Below are positions 53,123 through 64,000 of a stretch of 64,000 bases of DNA, piece by piece. Source of the stretch: Symbiodinium natans (Eukaryota > Sar > Dinophyceae > Suessiales > Symbiodiniaceae). Where the stretch lies: contig CAJNDS010002570.1 in the NCBI GenBank assembly GCA_905221605.1, positions 62,001 to 126,000 on the forward strand. Direction: 5' to 3'. The notes below the pieces were generated by a model. The model searched no databases. It worked only from the letters and a program-made list of their open reading frames with translations, and had not been told where the DNA came from. Position 1 is the stretch's first letter; every line of letters begins with the position of its first letter. The position numbers were made by a program, and so were the translations under genes.

Positions 53123-53531
53123 ATCATACTCATCTTCTATCAATAAGATGGAAATATGACGGAATGTCGCCAGGAGGTATCAGATTTGCTTGCGCCTGAC
53201 AGGCTTCAAAACACTGAGACAAACTACATGTGTCGACTCCTTTTCGGGCCCCTCAGCGGAGCTGCCTCATGCATCTAAGTGCGGCCCTTGCCACATCCCC
53301 TTGTCAAGGTGGACGCTTCTGCTAACCTTCCCGTGGAAGAGCAGCTGCAAAGTTTCTACGTGCCTTGTGCAGTCTCAGGTAGGGATATTTCTTGCAGCTT
53401 GTCAGTACAGACGTCGGCGGTCTTTCGGTTACGGATTCGGCTCCTGGGAAGGGGGTTGCATGATGTTGCATGGCGGGGGAGTGCATGGAGGCTGAAGGGA
53501 AGGCAGCATCCCAAAACTTTTTCCGGTTCAG

Positions 53532-56500
53532 GAGACAGAGAGGTGCTTCCGAACGATTGTTCCTACTTCCACGGGACGCTTGGAAGCTCCTGCCAAGGTC
53601 CTCAACATCATCCTCGTGGCAATTTTCGTTGCCGAGGTGGTTCTGAAGATTTGCGCATACACGTGCAGAGGTCACTTCGACGGCATGTGTGGTGTGTTGA
53701 AGATCGGAAGTGGCCCTGTCAAAAGACGTGGCCGTGGCCTCTAAGAGAAGCTGTCGCACGGCCCTTAAGACAAAGGGTGCTCTTTGACTTAAAGAGAAGC
53801 GGTGAAAACCAAAAGTTTCAGGGGAGGCCCAGACTTGGACATCGATAAAAGAGGGTCCCGAAACATGTCTCCCGGAGCTGATTCTAAGATAGCCTTGTGC
53901 GAATGGGATTCTTGGTTTCGGCTCCCGGTCGGGAGAAGGGTGTTAACTTGGTAAAAAGGAGCCGCCGTGCCCACCTGCATCATGTCCACTGATCCTCTTT
54001 CAGCCTACCTTTCTTTGAAGAGGGTGGTGGGTTCTACTAGAGGAGGTCCGAACCCTAAACCCTAAAACCCTAAACTTATTAAGCCGCAGTCGTGGCTCTC
54101 AGGATTCCTCATGGGGCCCGAGAAGCTTTGGAATGTTTTCGACTTCCTGATTGTGCTTCTCAGCGTGCTCGACCCTGGGCTCGTGGGACTTTTTTTGGGC
54201 ATGCGGGGCTTAAGGCTTCAGGGTGGGGATGCTGAGTATCGGCGTCTTGTGGCGCGTGTTTTTTTTTTTTTTTTTGGGGGGGGGGGGGGGTGGTGTTTCA
54301 TTTTGGTTGTTTTGTGCGTGTGTGCTTGTTGTCCACCTCGGCCATAGACCCTAGAAATCCGACAGGGACGACCCTTTCTTTCAACTTTAAGTCGAAGCTT
54401 GCGCTTTAGCTTTGTAGGAAATGTACGTGTGCGAGCTCGCTGTACCAGCAGTCCTTGTTCAACTCCTGCAGTGTTTTTTAAGGAGATCATTGTTGACTTG
54501 CTTGCCCAAGCTCTGGCAGAATGGAAAGTTGTGGAGATCAGCCGCCTGACCAGGAATTTGGAGGGTTCAGAGTGTAGGTTGTTTAGGGCTCATAGGGTTT
54601 CAAGTAACATGTGTAGTTGTGGTAAGTTCTGTCAGAGAGAGAGCATGGAATTCTCTGCGCCGATTTTCTTGCGAGACTGGCTTTCAACATGGAGGTCCGT
54701 CACCCTCCACGCCGACCGACCGGAAAGGGAATGAGGGTTTAGCGCAGAGGTTGGGGGTTTCCAGCCGCTTGTCCAACATGGACCATCTGAGTCTGCTCTT
54801 CTTTCTGGCCGATCGGACCTCACCATCACTACGGCCCGCCCCTTTTGTCCCAGTGAGGTCCCTCCGCCCCGCAACAGCAAAAGAGCAACGCATCCCATCA
54901 GAAGCGGGGCCGTTCCCCGGTTATTGCTGCCCAGAGCCATTCCGGTGGTGGTTTCTCTTTTGCTTGCCAAAAGGGTACGCTAACTTAGAGTTCAAAAAAG
55001 CCCATGACTGAGAAATTCCTTAAATTTTGAGGGCTCAGGGCTTGGGATCGCCTTGGCTAAGGCAGCTTGCGCATCATGCGCTTTGCGCGACTGGTGCGGG
55101 CATTGCGAGGAATTCGTGCTTTGCCTAAAGGAGAATTGGAGTGATTGGGCGAGAGGTTTGGCTTCGTGACTTTTCCACATTGACAATTTAGTGACCACGC
55201 TTGCTTTAATTCCTAAGGCAGCTGGCGCTTGTACCCCCCTTGAGCATGGAACCCTGGTTCCCAATTGTCAGGCGTCATTCGAGTCATCCGCCGCTTGGCA
55301 AGCCGGATTTTTCGGCATTCCCGTCGTCGTCTATGACATGCTGACATGCGTCCTGCGCGTCTACAAAAATTTGGACTTACGGGCTGGCCATCAAAGCATC
55401 CATAGAAGCTGGGTGTCTCCTCTTTCTCAGATTCAGTCGGTCGGGGTCCAATCATCGAATCCGACAACGCAGGAAGGGAAGCCATAAACCCGCCAGATCA
55501 CAGGCTACATCTCCGGCTTGCGGACCATCTTGTTCTCCATCGTGCCTGGGCTGTGTATCCTGAGACATGTTCAGAACAAAGCAGAACCTAGTTGACCTAG
55601 GACCCTCAAACCTCAGAGGCCCGAAGTTCCGTGTACCCGCTGCAAAGTCCTGAAACCCGAGACGCTCAACTCGAAGACCCTATGCTTCGCGTAGTCGGAA
55701 CGCAGGCCAAATGTCATGTCCTGTTCAGGACAGCCTGGCTAGCCTTTACTTTGCGCTGCCCTGTGTTTCACGAATAGTTGCTCTAAACGCCTTGCTCTAA
55801 ACGCCTCCGAGTGACATAGTTGGCGTTCAAGTTTCCAGTTCCCTTACGACACCTTCGTCGCATGCAGGCGAGCACAATGAGCTCTGTGCTTTGGACGATG
55901 GTGTTTCCCGGCAGTCGAGCTAGCCACGTTGAACTGACAAGACTTGGATTTAGGGCTCCAGAAACAGCATGGACTTGAATCCAGGTTGCAAGTAGGCACG
56001 ATCCTGTCGCTCTGATGGTGCCTGTAAGCCTCCAAGAATCAGAAAGGTGGCTACAGGACGCATGATCTCCTTGGAGAAAGGTAAGTTTTGAGTTCTGTAG
56101 TTTTCTCAGGCTGCCCTCGCGGCACCTGACTTTTTGCCAGTGGACCTCAGTGTCGGGGCTTAGAGGTCAGAGCTTCAAGGTGTAGAGTTCAGGCTGTAAG
56201 GCTGAAAGTGTTGGAGGCAGCAATTGCTATTTGGGAACCGTCTTTGTCAAGATGCCGGGTGGGAAACCACTCTGTCGCCCAGGCTGCTGTTGATGATCTT
56301 CTTCTGCTTCGGAGTGTCCAGTGGCTGAATCACCCTCAACCCATCTAAGCCCTCGACCTTAAGACTTAAAGCCCTTAAACCCTAGTCCGTAAAGGGTGGA
56401 GGCCTTGGGCCGCGAACGCGTGAATGCTACTAGGTTTGGCCGGGCGCTTCTACGCTTAGAGGTCATTCCCAGCGTAAGGGGGTTTAGATAGGTCCGACAG

Positions 56501-59262
56501 CAATTGATGATCTTGCTTTCTCGCACCAGTAAAACAGTCAGAAGGTAGCGATCGTAGCACAGACTTGCTGTAGTCAGAGCAGAAAACATGCCAGGACGGC
56601 TAGACCTACACCCGAAAGCCCGATCCCAAAAGAGCCAGAAGAAACAGAAGAACCCTGAACCTCCCCAAAAAACCCCCCAAAGCCGACCCGGACCCCGAAG
56701 ACACACTCAGGTCCTTGCATAAGGGGTCCTTGGGGGTAACCCTACTCCCCAGGTTGATAGCGCAGATATCGACGGACTACTGCCGTCAGTTCATCAACTC
56801 GGACTCGACCTGCGCGCCGCAGCTTCTCCGGTTCTGGCCGCTGGAGCTGTGGATTGATTTCGGGCGGGCATTTTAGGGTTGTAGGGTTCAGGGTTCCAAC
56901 TGAAAGGCCCTTGGGGTGCAAGGAGTAGACTTTCTTTTGCGTCCAGAACAGGACGCTTGTGCAGAACAAGCATGCATTGGCCCTTGTACGATCGTCTGCA
57001 GATTGGGCTCAGGTTGGGTCTGATGGGTTCAACGAAGGAATGAGATCTGGACGCAGAGAAGGGTCCCTGTACTGAGGCCCTCCGTCATGGAATCCATGCT
57101 GACTCTCTTCCTCTCCATCACAGGAGGTCCGCAAAAGAGGGCGCTTGATCTGGTTTCGGGGGTTGGGGTGGCCATGCAGCTTTGCGAGAGTTCTCGTGGA
57201 TCTAAGCGCTGGCCAAGCTGAAGCGCGTCTGAAAACGATGTCCTGGCATGCTCCGTTTCCGCGAAACAGACGGTAGTTCGTGGCATTGATAATAACTAGT
57301 CTCCTGAAAATCGAGGATTTCTCTATGCGAAGAAGCCATTCTTCCGGTTTCCTCATTAGTAGCGCCACGCTTACACAGCTACCAGCCTCATTTTGAGTGG
57401 AAGTTGTAATCCTTCGTGCCTGAAAACGCCTAAATGGTGGGTGTATTCCTGATGAAAGGGTTGAACCCTGGCAAAGTTGGTCCCTTAATTTCGTCGGATT
57501 TTTGCGTCGGAGATATCTGCGAGATTGCCCGGCGGGGCGAATTATCCAGCCATGTTTAACACAGCTCTTTTTGCTAACGTTTGCTACCGCATCTCAGAGG
57601 CCCCTTGCCACAACATGTGCAGGACTCAGTTGGGTTGAAGCCCTGGCACCTTTGAGAACCTCGGCCGTTTCCCTGCCCTGCGCCGTTTTGGTTAGAGCTT
57701 AAGCCCAAGCCTTGTGCTCAGCTGGAAGGTTGCTGGAGGCACGACAAGGCACGACAACGAGTGAAGCGCATTCGGGTGACCGCCCACACTTTGGGTTTAA
57801 AAGGTGGTAGCCGCCCGGTGTTTAAAGAGTAGCAACAAAAGCGCACACACACACACACACCAAAAGGATCGCGAACCTAGAATTCCTAAACCTGGTAAAG
57901 CCTAGCGCGCAGGGGCACTTGAGCTTCGAGGCACTGAAATCGCTGGATGTTTAGGACCTAGTTTTGCCTCAAACTCAGGCTCTTCGCCCTGTGAAGGACA
58001 GTTCGACCTGCATTCTACCCACCAGTCACCTTAAGGACACGAGACTGCAGCCCCCAAACCCCTGCCCTGAAGGAGTCGCTGCGTAGCATACGACTAGAAA
58101 GCCCTGATGCCCGCTGTCCCTACTGACAGGATGCCCTGCAGACGGCTGCTCCGATGCATAATTCAGGGTTTGCCTACTTCTTTTTTTGGGGATTGGGCGG
58201 GGGGGACAGGGGCCCCCTTGCCTTGAAGTTGCTTACTCATACTTGTCTCGCCTGTTCATCATGCTGGCAGTTGCTTGCATCTCCTGTCAGCCCGGGAGTT
58301 GAAAGCCGGGAGTGGACACGGGAGGACCCCTGAATGTGCAAAACGATGGGCATCCCCACTTTAAGTTGCTGGGCCATGGCTTTGTACGAACTTTTTTTGA
58401 ATACTGAAGCCCACTCTCATGTTTCTGTATCTTTGTGGTGTATCGTGGGGCGACATTTTTGATTTTTGCTCCCGCCGTCGCCGAGGAGAACATGGCCAAT
58501 TTCATGCAGTCTTTGGACATCTCTACTCAAGACGTTTGGACGCTCTTTACGTCACATGGCTCCGGCTTGGAGGATGTATGTTGCATTGCCTGAAACTTGT
58601 CATGCTGGCGCGAGAAATCGCTGAGCAGAGTTCTCGAGCAGTCAAGCAGTTGCTGAAGGGACATGAACAGCAGTCGAATTTCTGAGTACTCGAGTATCCA
58701 CTTCAAATCCCGCATAAGCCCTGAACCCTAACCCGTGCTGTATGCAGTGGGCCCAGTCATGGACAGAAGGCACAAGGCCGGAAGTAGACTTTGGGAGTAG
58801 CGGTACGCTATCAATTTGCAAGCCAGGTACCAGGGAGCTTGGGCAGTTCGACATGACATGTTTAAGCCAATGTAAGCTGAGGGTCTGTGTGTGAATCAAC
58901 TCAAGTCTTGGCAACGCCTGAACGACTGACTGTAGCGGTCAAATGCGGACACTCTGAAGACTTGTGGCTGCCAAGGGTCATCGATGCGGATGGCAGCGGT
59001 GAGATCTCCCTGGATGAGTTTGTGTTTGGTTGAACCTCGGAAAGGCTTAAGGCTTAAGCTTAGTTGGCCCAGGCTTTTGGCTCTAAAGCAGTGTTCTGGG
59101 GCGCCGTGCTTTCTTTTGAACAAAATTCGGGACCCAAGAATCGCACCCTGCGCTTTGCAAGTTCTTAAATGAGCAGAAATCCTGACTTTAACCATGCGAT
59201 TCTACTTTAAGCTTCGTGCCTTGCCAAGCCTTGTCCGAGGCATGCAAGTGCAGGGGCCGGCC
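53532..59262 (+). CDS. voltage-gated cation channel, single six-helix domain with C-terminal EF-hand
   Basis: Phase-consistent exons: 53532-53670 (S2: VLNIILVAIFVAEVVLKICA), 54103 to about 54190 (S3: LWNVFDFLIVLLSVLD), 55062 to about 55109 (S4: LRIMRFARLVRALRG, Arg every third residue), 55504-55547 (S4-S5 linker YISGLRTILFSI), 55729 to about 55760 (DSLASLYFAL), 56283-56315 (S5: LLLMIFFCFGV), 56753-56836 (turret, LIAQISTDYCRQF and CAPQLLRFW), about 58407-58450 (possible pore, LYLCGVSWGD), 58486-58550 (ENMANFMQSLDISTQDVWTL), 58976-59028 (EF-hand VIDADGSGEISLDEFVF) and 59240-59262 (MQVQGPAK). It should conduct cations across a membrane in response to voltage, with Ca2+ sensed by the EF-hand. S1, S6 and the start codon were not located. 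A coiled-coil-like stretch at 60044-60107 (TTIVRNKIKSLRRDVERL) may be a later exon. Confidence 0.88.
54049..54075. repeat. interstitial CCCTAAA telomere-like repeat
   Basis: AACCCTAAACCCTAAAACCC just before the S3 exon. TTTAGGG is the telomere repeat reported for dinoflagellates. A second short array is at 61077-61092. Confidence 0.8.
54259..54290. repeat. T-run followed by G-run in a channel intron
   Basis: About 16 T then about 13 G. Homopolymers of this length are unreliable in the assembly. Confidence 0.9.
57845..57862. repeat. (CA)n microsatellite in a channel intron
   Basis: About nine CA units. Confidence 0.9.
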
Positions 59263-61076
59263 AAAGGCGGCGCTGGGAGTTGCGAGCGTTGGGGTGGATG
59301 TTGCACAGGTTGTATGATGATTTGCGCTCATGGCCATGCCAACACTTTGATGGGAAAAGTTGGGGCTGCCAAATTTTCCACGGAAGGAGAAAGATGCTTG
59401 TTGAAATTCCCCTGAGACTAAAGACGACACTGAACCCGACACTTCAAGTTGCAATGCCGAACGACGGCCATTGGTTTAGTTTTGTTTCCTTCTTCTATAT
59501 TCCCATACCATCATACTGCATCGCTAACCCTAAACCGTCCTGAGTCTCTCTAAGCCCTCCAACCATGCCGGATGTGTTTCAGCCTGCGCAGGTGTGCAGA
59601 TGGCACGCTTGCCGCTCACTTATCACGTTTCGCAAGATGGGTTTCGGTCGCTCCAACAACCCCAACAAGTCCTAAATTCGTGTAAGGGCTTCCAACCCTG
59701 TGGAGTAACTCTCCGGACATCCGAAAAGTCTACTGTGTAAGAACCCCAAAATGCCTGCAGTCGAAGGTGATCCACGAATCCCATGCCTTTTCTTCCTGAG
59801 GGGCGTTTCATGTGCCTTCAAGCGCCCAAATGCTTTCGATGGCCCTGACATATCTCAGTTTGATGGGTCGAAGGCGGGAGGTTTAAAGGCGCACTCCCTG
59901 GAGTCGGGGTGCGTCGTGCTGTGAGAGAGTGGGAATGACCTTCGCTGACCCTTTCTCTTGCATACCTTCGAAGGGGCGCGCCTAACTCCAATCCCCGGCC
60001 CGCATGCTAAAGCTTCTCTTATGCAAATCCCGAGATCTCCAAGGCAGCACGAGACGACCATCGTCCGCAACAAAATAAAGTCTCTGCGCCGCGACGTTGA
60101 GAGGCTGGCAGTGGCCGAATTAAGGATTGGGGAGGGGGCTTCAATGGGGTCAATAGGGCTCGTAGCTTCATGGTGGGGGCTTCGGCTGGAAGCTGAAGGG
60201 CTTGAGAAGGGCCTCTTGAAAGGAACATCGTCAACCATGCATCACAGGATCCCCGATGAAAACTGTTGCCGAAGTGCACGGTCGCAAGGTCGCCATGTAC
60301 TTGAATGGCCATAAACCATGATTTGGTCGAGTCCTTTGGTCCGAAAGTCAGGCTGAAGACGGAGATGAGCTTGGCAGCTCCCTGGCTGTGCTTCAGGCGG
60401 ATGGCTGAGGTGGATGGCCCATCATCCTTGGTGATACTCTTCGGATGTGACATAGGTCATGAGCATAGTTTCTTCGAGCCACTAGCTCGCACGAGTAGAA
60501 TGAGTTGGGATTACGGGGTGCGTTTCAAGCTCCAGTTGCTTCTTCTATCTACGCTCGGAAGGCTCCCAACTGCACCCTATGGATAGACCTCAGAAGAACT
60601 TTAGACCCCAAATTCTCCCAACATCCCTGGACGTGTTTTTGTGATTCGGGAAGTTGAGACACACAAAGCATGGTTTTGAATTACGGTTAGTTTGGAAGGC
60701 AGGGTGCTTGAGCTTCATGATCTGCAATTGGCGTCAAGAAAATTTTCAGCATTCTGTCAAAGTTTGCACATAACAGAAGGCTCTCGCAAAAGGTCGTCCG
60801 TCTATTCAAGGCCGCACAGCTGCCTGAGCCAAGGCGAGCAAGGATACTTCGAGCCTGGAGCGTGCGGAGACCGTGCATCACGAAAACCTCTGAGATTGGC
60901 CGACACTTTCTCTCCAAATTTAATGTCAGCTGGCGTTTACCGTTTACCAGTGGCTTTGAGAGACCTCCCTGGTTGCGGGCAGTGATGGTGCTGTTGAAGC
61001 ATGACCAGTGTCCTGGCGTGTACGTTCACTGTGTCTCTGGCTCGTGGTGCAGAGCGCCACGCCAGGTTCTGCAGAA

Positions 61077-61092
61077 CCCTAAACCCTAAACC
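61077..61092. repeat. short CCCTAAA telomere-like array
   Basis: CCCTAAACCCTAAACCC. See also scattered degenerate copies such as CTAACCCTAAACC near 59525. Confidence 0.8.
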
Positions 61093-62717
61093 CACGCATG
61101 ATTGAAGGTTCAGGCGAGAGCTCGAGACTTCTCGAATCTGAGCCCTCTAATCTTCCGGTGTTGGGGGCGCAGGCGTTTCAAGGTGTAAAGGGGGTAATGT
61201 TGCTTGCCTGAGCCGCAAGAGAAAGAGACTTTTCGTTCACAGAACAAGGCTTCCTTCTTCAGCAATGAGATCTCAAATCCCCCAACCCCAAAACGCATGG
61301 ACACCCATGATGGGTTCATCGCTCGAACCAACGTTGTTCCGTGAACCGCTGGAGCCCTTGCCTCAGCAATAGTGCTGAGAGCTCCCTTTTATATAAAACA
61401 CCACTGCCTCTTGGCCTCGGCAGAGACCTGATGAACCTAATCAGGTGGTTCAGCTGAGTGCTTCTGATAGCATGAGTTTTCTAATGGAGAAACTGGTGTA
61501 TAGGGAGTTTCTCAATATTCAGTGGCTCTTTGCAGGTAAGTTGCGGAATTACTCTGAGCGAGGACATCCGAGGACTATGCAAGCAACGCCAATTCCGCAA
61601 CGCCTCTCTGAGCCCATGAGTTGATCCAAGCGCTTTGTTGGGCGTTTTGGTTTTGTGCTTGAAGCGACCTGCCGATGTGGCAAACGGCTCGGCAGTCTGG
61701 CTTTCCAAAAGGGCTCTGGTTCTCATTTCGGTTTCAGCAGTGGTTCTGACGGTTCTGGGGTCTGGGGTTACGTGGGATTAAGAAGGGGACATCCGGTTTC
61801 ACTCAGCAACCACCGATCCTCAAGGAGGGCAGGGTTGGCAAAACGGCCCTTTTTTTGTGTCGCGAAAGAGCCAACGCCTGGGAAAGTCTGGAAGCGGTTG
61901 GAGCCTACCATCGACTGAGGGCCAGGAACAACTGGCACCCTTTCAAGTATGGCAAGCCATGGCGAGCCTGTGTTGACGTGCAATGCTTTGGAGTTGGACC
62001 CCTGCCTCAACTCCTAACAAACTCTACGGCAGGGCCCTAAACTCATTTCAAACGTGGCAACCCTTAGCTGTGCTTCAGCTCCAATTCAATTTGTCTGATC
62101 AGCCTGGCGAGCCGAGCATTTTGATTTCAGAGTGGCACGTGGCACCAAGCCGAGATCCTCTGAGCGCCGATCTTGTACGAATGTGCCGCGGCTGCACCGC
62201 CTTTCCTGTTCGGCAGTCTCCCGCAAGTTCTTGCGCCCATCCGGTTCTGCAGTTAGGCCCGTTTGCACCGGCTGTGCTCACATTATGCAGGGTTTTTGTT
62301 CAAGTGTGCCTAAGAGAAGGGGAGATGCAGCATTGCAACCCGAACCTTTGCGTAACCTTTCGTAAACATGTTCCAGGCTTCCGAGGGGTTTGCGTGTTGC
62401 CTGCCTGCGACACAGATCGACACCACTCATGGCTGGTGGCGTAACGTGCAGAAAGAAGCAGCGGTATTCACAGTACAAGGCAGGTTTAAGACCACTGCTG
62501 CTTCGCTGAGGCGTCTAAGCCGGTGCCTAAAGTGCCTAAGAGGCCATGACAACCCCCCGAAATGCTACAAATTGTCAGAGCTTGTCAGAAGGAGGTGCAG
62601 TTCGTATGCGATGATGTAATTGCATCGAGTTTCGGCCATCGCGCCGGAACCCGACGGTAGCCGGCAAGCAACATACGCCGGCACTCGTACAGACGGAGCG
62701 CTCGAGTATCAAAAAAG

Positions 62718-62762
62718 GCACAGACACAGACACTGACACTGACACAGACACAGACACTGACA
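62718..62762. repeat. CAGACACTGA-type simple repeat
   Basis: Hexamer-like CAGACA/CTGACA units; the complementary strand reads a poly-Val-Ser frame that is not a gene. Confidence 0.85.
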
Positions 62763-64000
62763 TTCTCCAACCTGTCGGGTTCATGATAGAATCCAATAGA
62801 ACTATGGCCGTCGTGTCGGGGTCCGTTTTCGGACCCTCTTCAAAATGCATGAAGTACGCAGTTCTTATTTACAGTCTTGGTCCAGAGTGGCCCATCTTGG
62901 TACATGAAGACAGTGATGCTGATGCCAGCGTATTTGTTATTGGTAGTATGTCATGTTGGTATTCTGAGTATTTTCCATAGTCCCGGGCGTGTTCCAGAAT
63001 GTTTTGCACACGATCACAGATGCAGGGAGCAGCACGTTCCGAAGGTTTAGCAATGTGCCCATAGCCATAAAATTGACAAGGTGGTTGTGCGCCACCGATG
63101 ATCTGTATGGGTCGTGCGTTGCATGTGCGTCGCGCGCTTGTGAGGCGTGATGTGAAGTCCCCACCTCAGGCACGGGCCACGCAGTAGTCACAGTAATCTG
63201 TGATTGGAAGAGTTCAGCTCGCATGCGAGCACCGATCCGCGAGGCCAAGCCACCAGCGCCAGCAACCAGCAGGCGCGCGATCTCGGCTTTGCCGATGGCA
63301 CCCCGCATCCCTTGAATGGTTTCAGGTTTGGGGTTGGCCGTTGCTTGAACTCCCTGAGGACATCTACAGCGAGTTCAACGGCATCTGTGTGAGGGACTTG
63401 AGTCAAATGACTCGCTTACAGTCACTAGATCTCAATTGGCCATGAGCTGTCGTTGCTCATGATGTGTGCAGCTACCCATGAGTTTTGCCAACAAGTTCCC
63501 CAAGTAGCGATTTCCCAAGTAGCGTTTGACCAGTTTGACCATGTGTGCTTCATAAGCACTCCCCGGTGGCCCCTCCTTCAGTGCGCATGAAGCCGATGTC
63601 GTCGTATTCCTTGAACGCGCACAAACTGACAAGGCACAGCCCAACGCCGAAACAATTTGACGATCCGAGGCTCCACATTCGGTGCAGGTGAGGCTGAGCC
63701 CATCCGAGACCACGATGCAAACCGTATCGTTCATGAACCTCTGGGTGTGGATTCAGGCCGGATGGACGATAAGAACCACTGGAGGGCTCATTGCGTGTTC
63801 CTTGGGCATCCGTCTCGGGCGTGATATTTTTCAGCACAATTTAGCATTGTGACCTTTGCCACTGTCTCAACGGGTTTCCTGCCGCTGGGGGCCCTCTTCG
63901 ACTAATCCTGGAGTGTGACGGCAAATGAGGACAGAAATAGGGATGCTGGAATGCCATGCTGTCCGGACCGCACCCGTGGCCCACCCATAAAGTTCTCATC

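Larger units (their letters stand above)
59263..64000. other. no gene assigned
   Basis: Possible 3' channel exon at 60044-60107. Otherwise only short frames on both strands: 61860-62036 includes RANAWESLEAVGAYHRLRAR, and 63350-63440 includes LPEDIYSEFNGICVRDLSQM then LQSLDLNW, faintly like a leucine-rich repeat. A CAGACACTGA-type simple repeat spans 62718-62762. None is strong enough to call. Confidence 0.35.

Noticed and set aside
62937-63308. Minus-strand frame with AEIARLLVAGAG, reminiscent of an ankyrin repeat
   Set aside because: Only one half-repeat matches, the rest is low-similarity, and all supported genes are on the other strand.

Overview
The window looks like nuclear DNA of a photosynthetic dinoflagellate. 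The genes are cut into many tiny exons. By reading-phase-consistent joins, most introns start with GC or GA rather than GT and end in AG before a G. Every gene I can recognise is on the + strand. One gene carries a plastid plus thylakoid targeting leader, the repeats are extensive, and a copia element has the domain-rich layout I associate with dinoflagellate retroelements. No species can be named. Because exons are short, few genes form long open frames; most gene calls rest on exon-by-exon reading, with introns placed where phase and AG/G boundaries agree.

Layout, left half: 1-212, possible 3' exons of an unknown gene; 342-1175, a small J-domain (DnaJ) protein; 2314-13807, an IKS1-like protein kinase whose N-lobe exons (to 3306) and remaining exons (from 9892) are separated by a complete queuine tRNA-ribosyltransferase gene (4337-8471) on the same strand; 14790-15747, a Tctex-type dynein light chain. 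Then 16773-23184 is a 6.4-kb block made only of satellite modules and palindromes. It is bracketed by 26-bp inverted repeats and appears to have landed inside a copy of a G-rich dispersed repeat, leaving the halves at 16709-16772 and 23185-23433; an uninterrupted copy is at 42626-42972. The block contains a 100-N assembly gap.

Middle: 23.4-34.6 kb has only weak coding hints plus a large GAA/GAGA simple-repeat field (28.3-30 kb). 35015-35785 is an intron-poor gene for a thylakoid-lumen NTF2/SnoaL-like protein, followed within 30 bp by a 236-bp MITE-like element. 36-42.6 kb has nothing I can assign.

Right half: 43372-53117 is a 9.7-kb Ty1/copia LTR retrotransposon with identical 164-bp LTRs and a 5-bp target duplication. 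Besides Gag, protease, integrase, reverse transcriptase and RNase H it encodes two unusual domains. One is a methyltransferase-like Rossmann region before the integrase; the other is a TET/JBP-like 2-oxoglutarate Fe(II) dioxygenase between integrase and reverse transcriptase. The reading frame is broken about seven times. 53532-59262 is a single-domain six-helix voltage-gated cation channel with a C-terminal EF-hand. The last 4.7 kb holds no gene I can support.

The most interesting object is the retrotransposon. Dinoflagellate DNA is rich in 5-hydroxymethyluracil, and the element carries a domain of the general family that hydroxylates thymine or methylcytosine, together with a methyltransferase-like fold.
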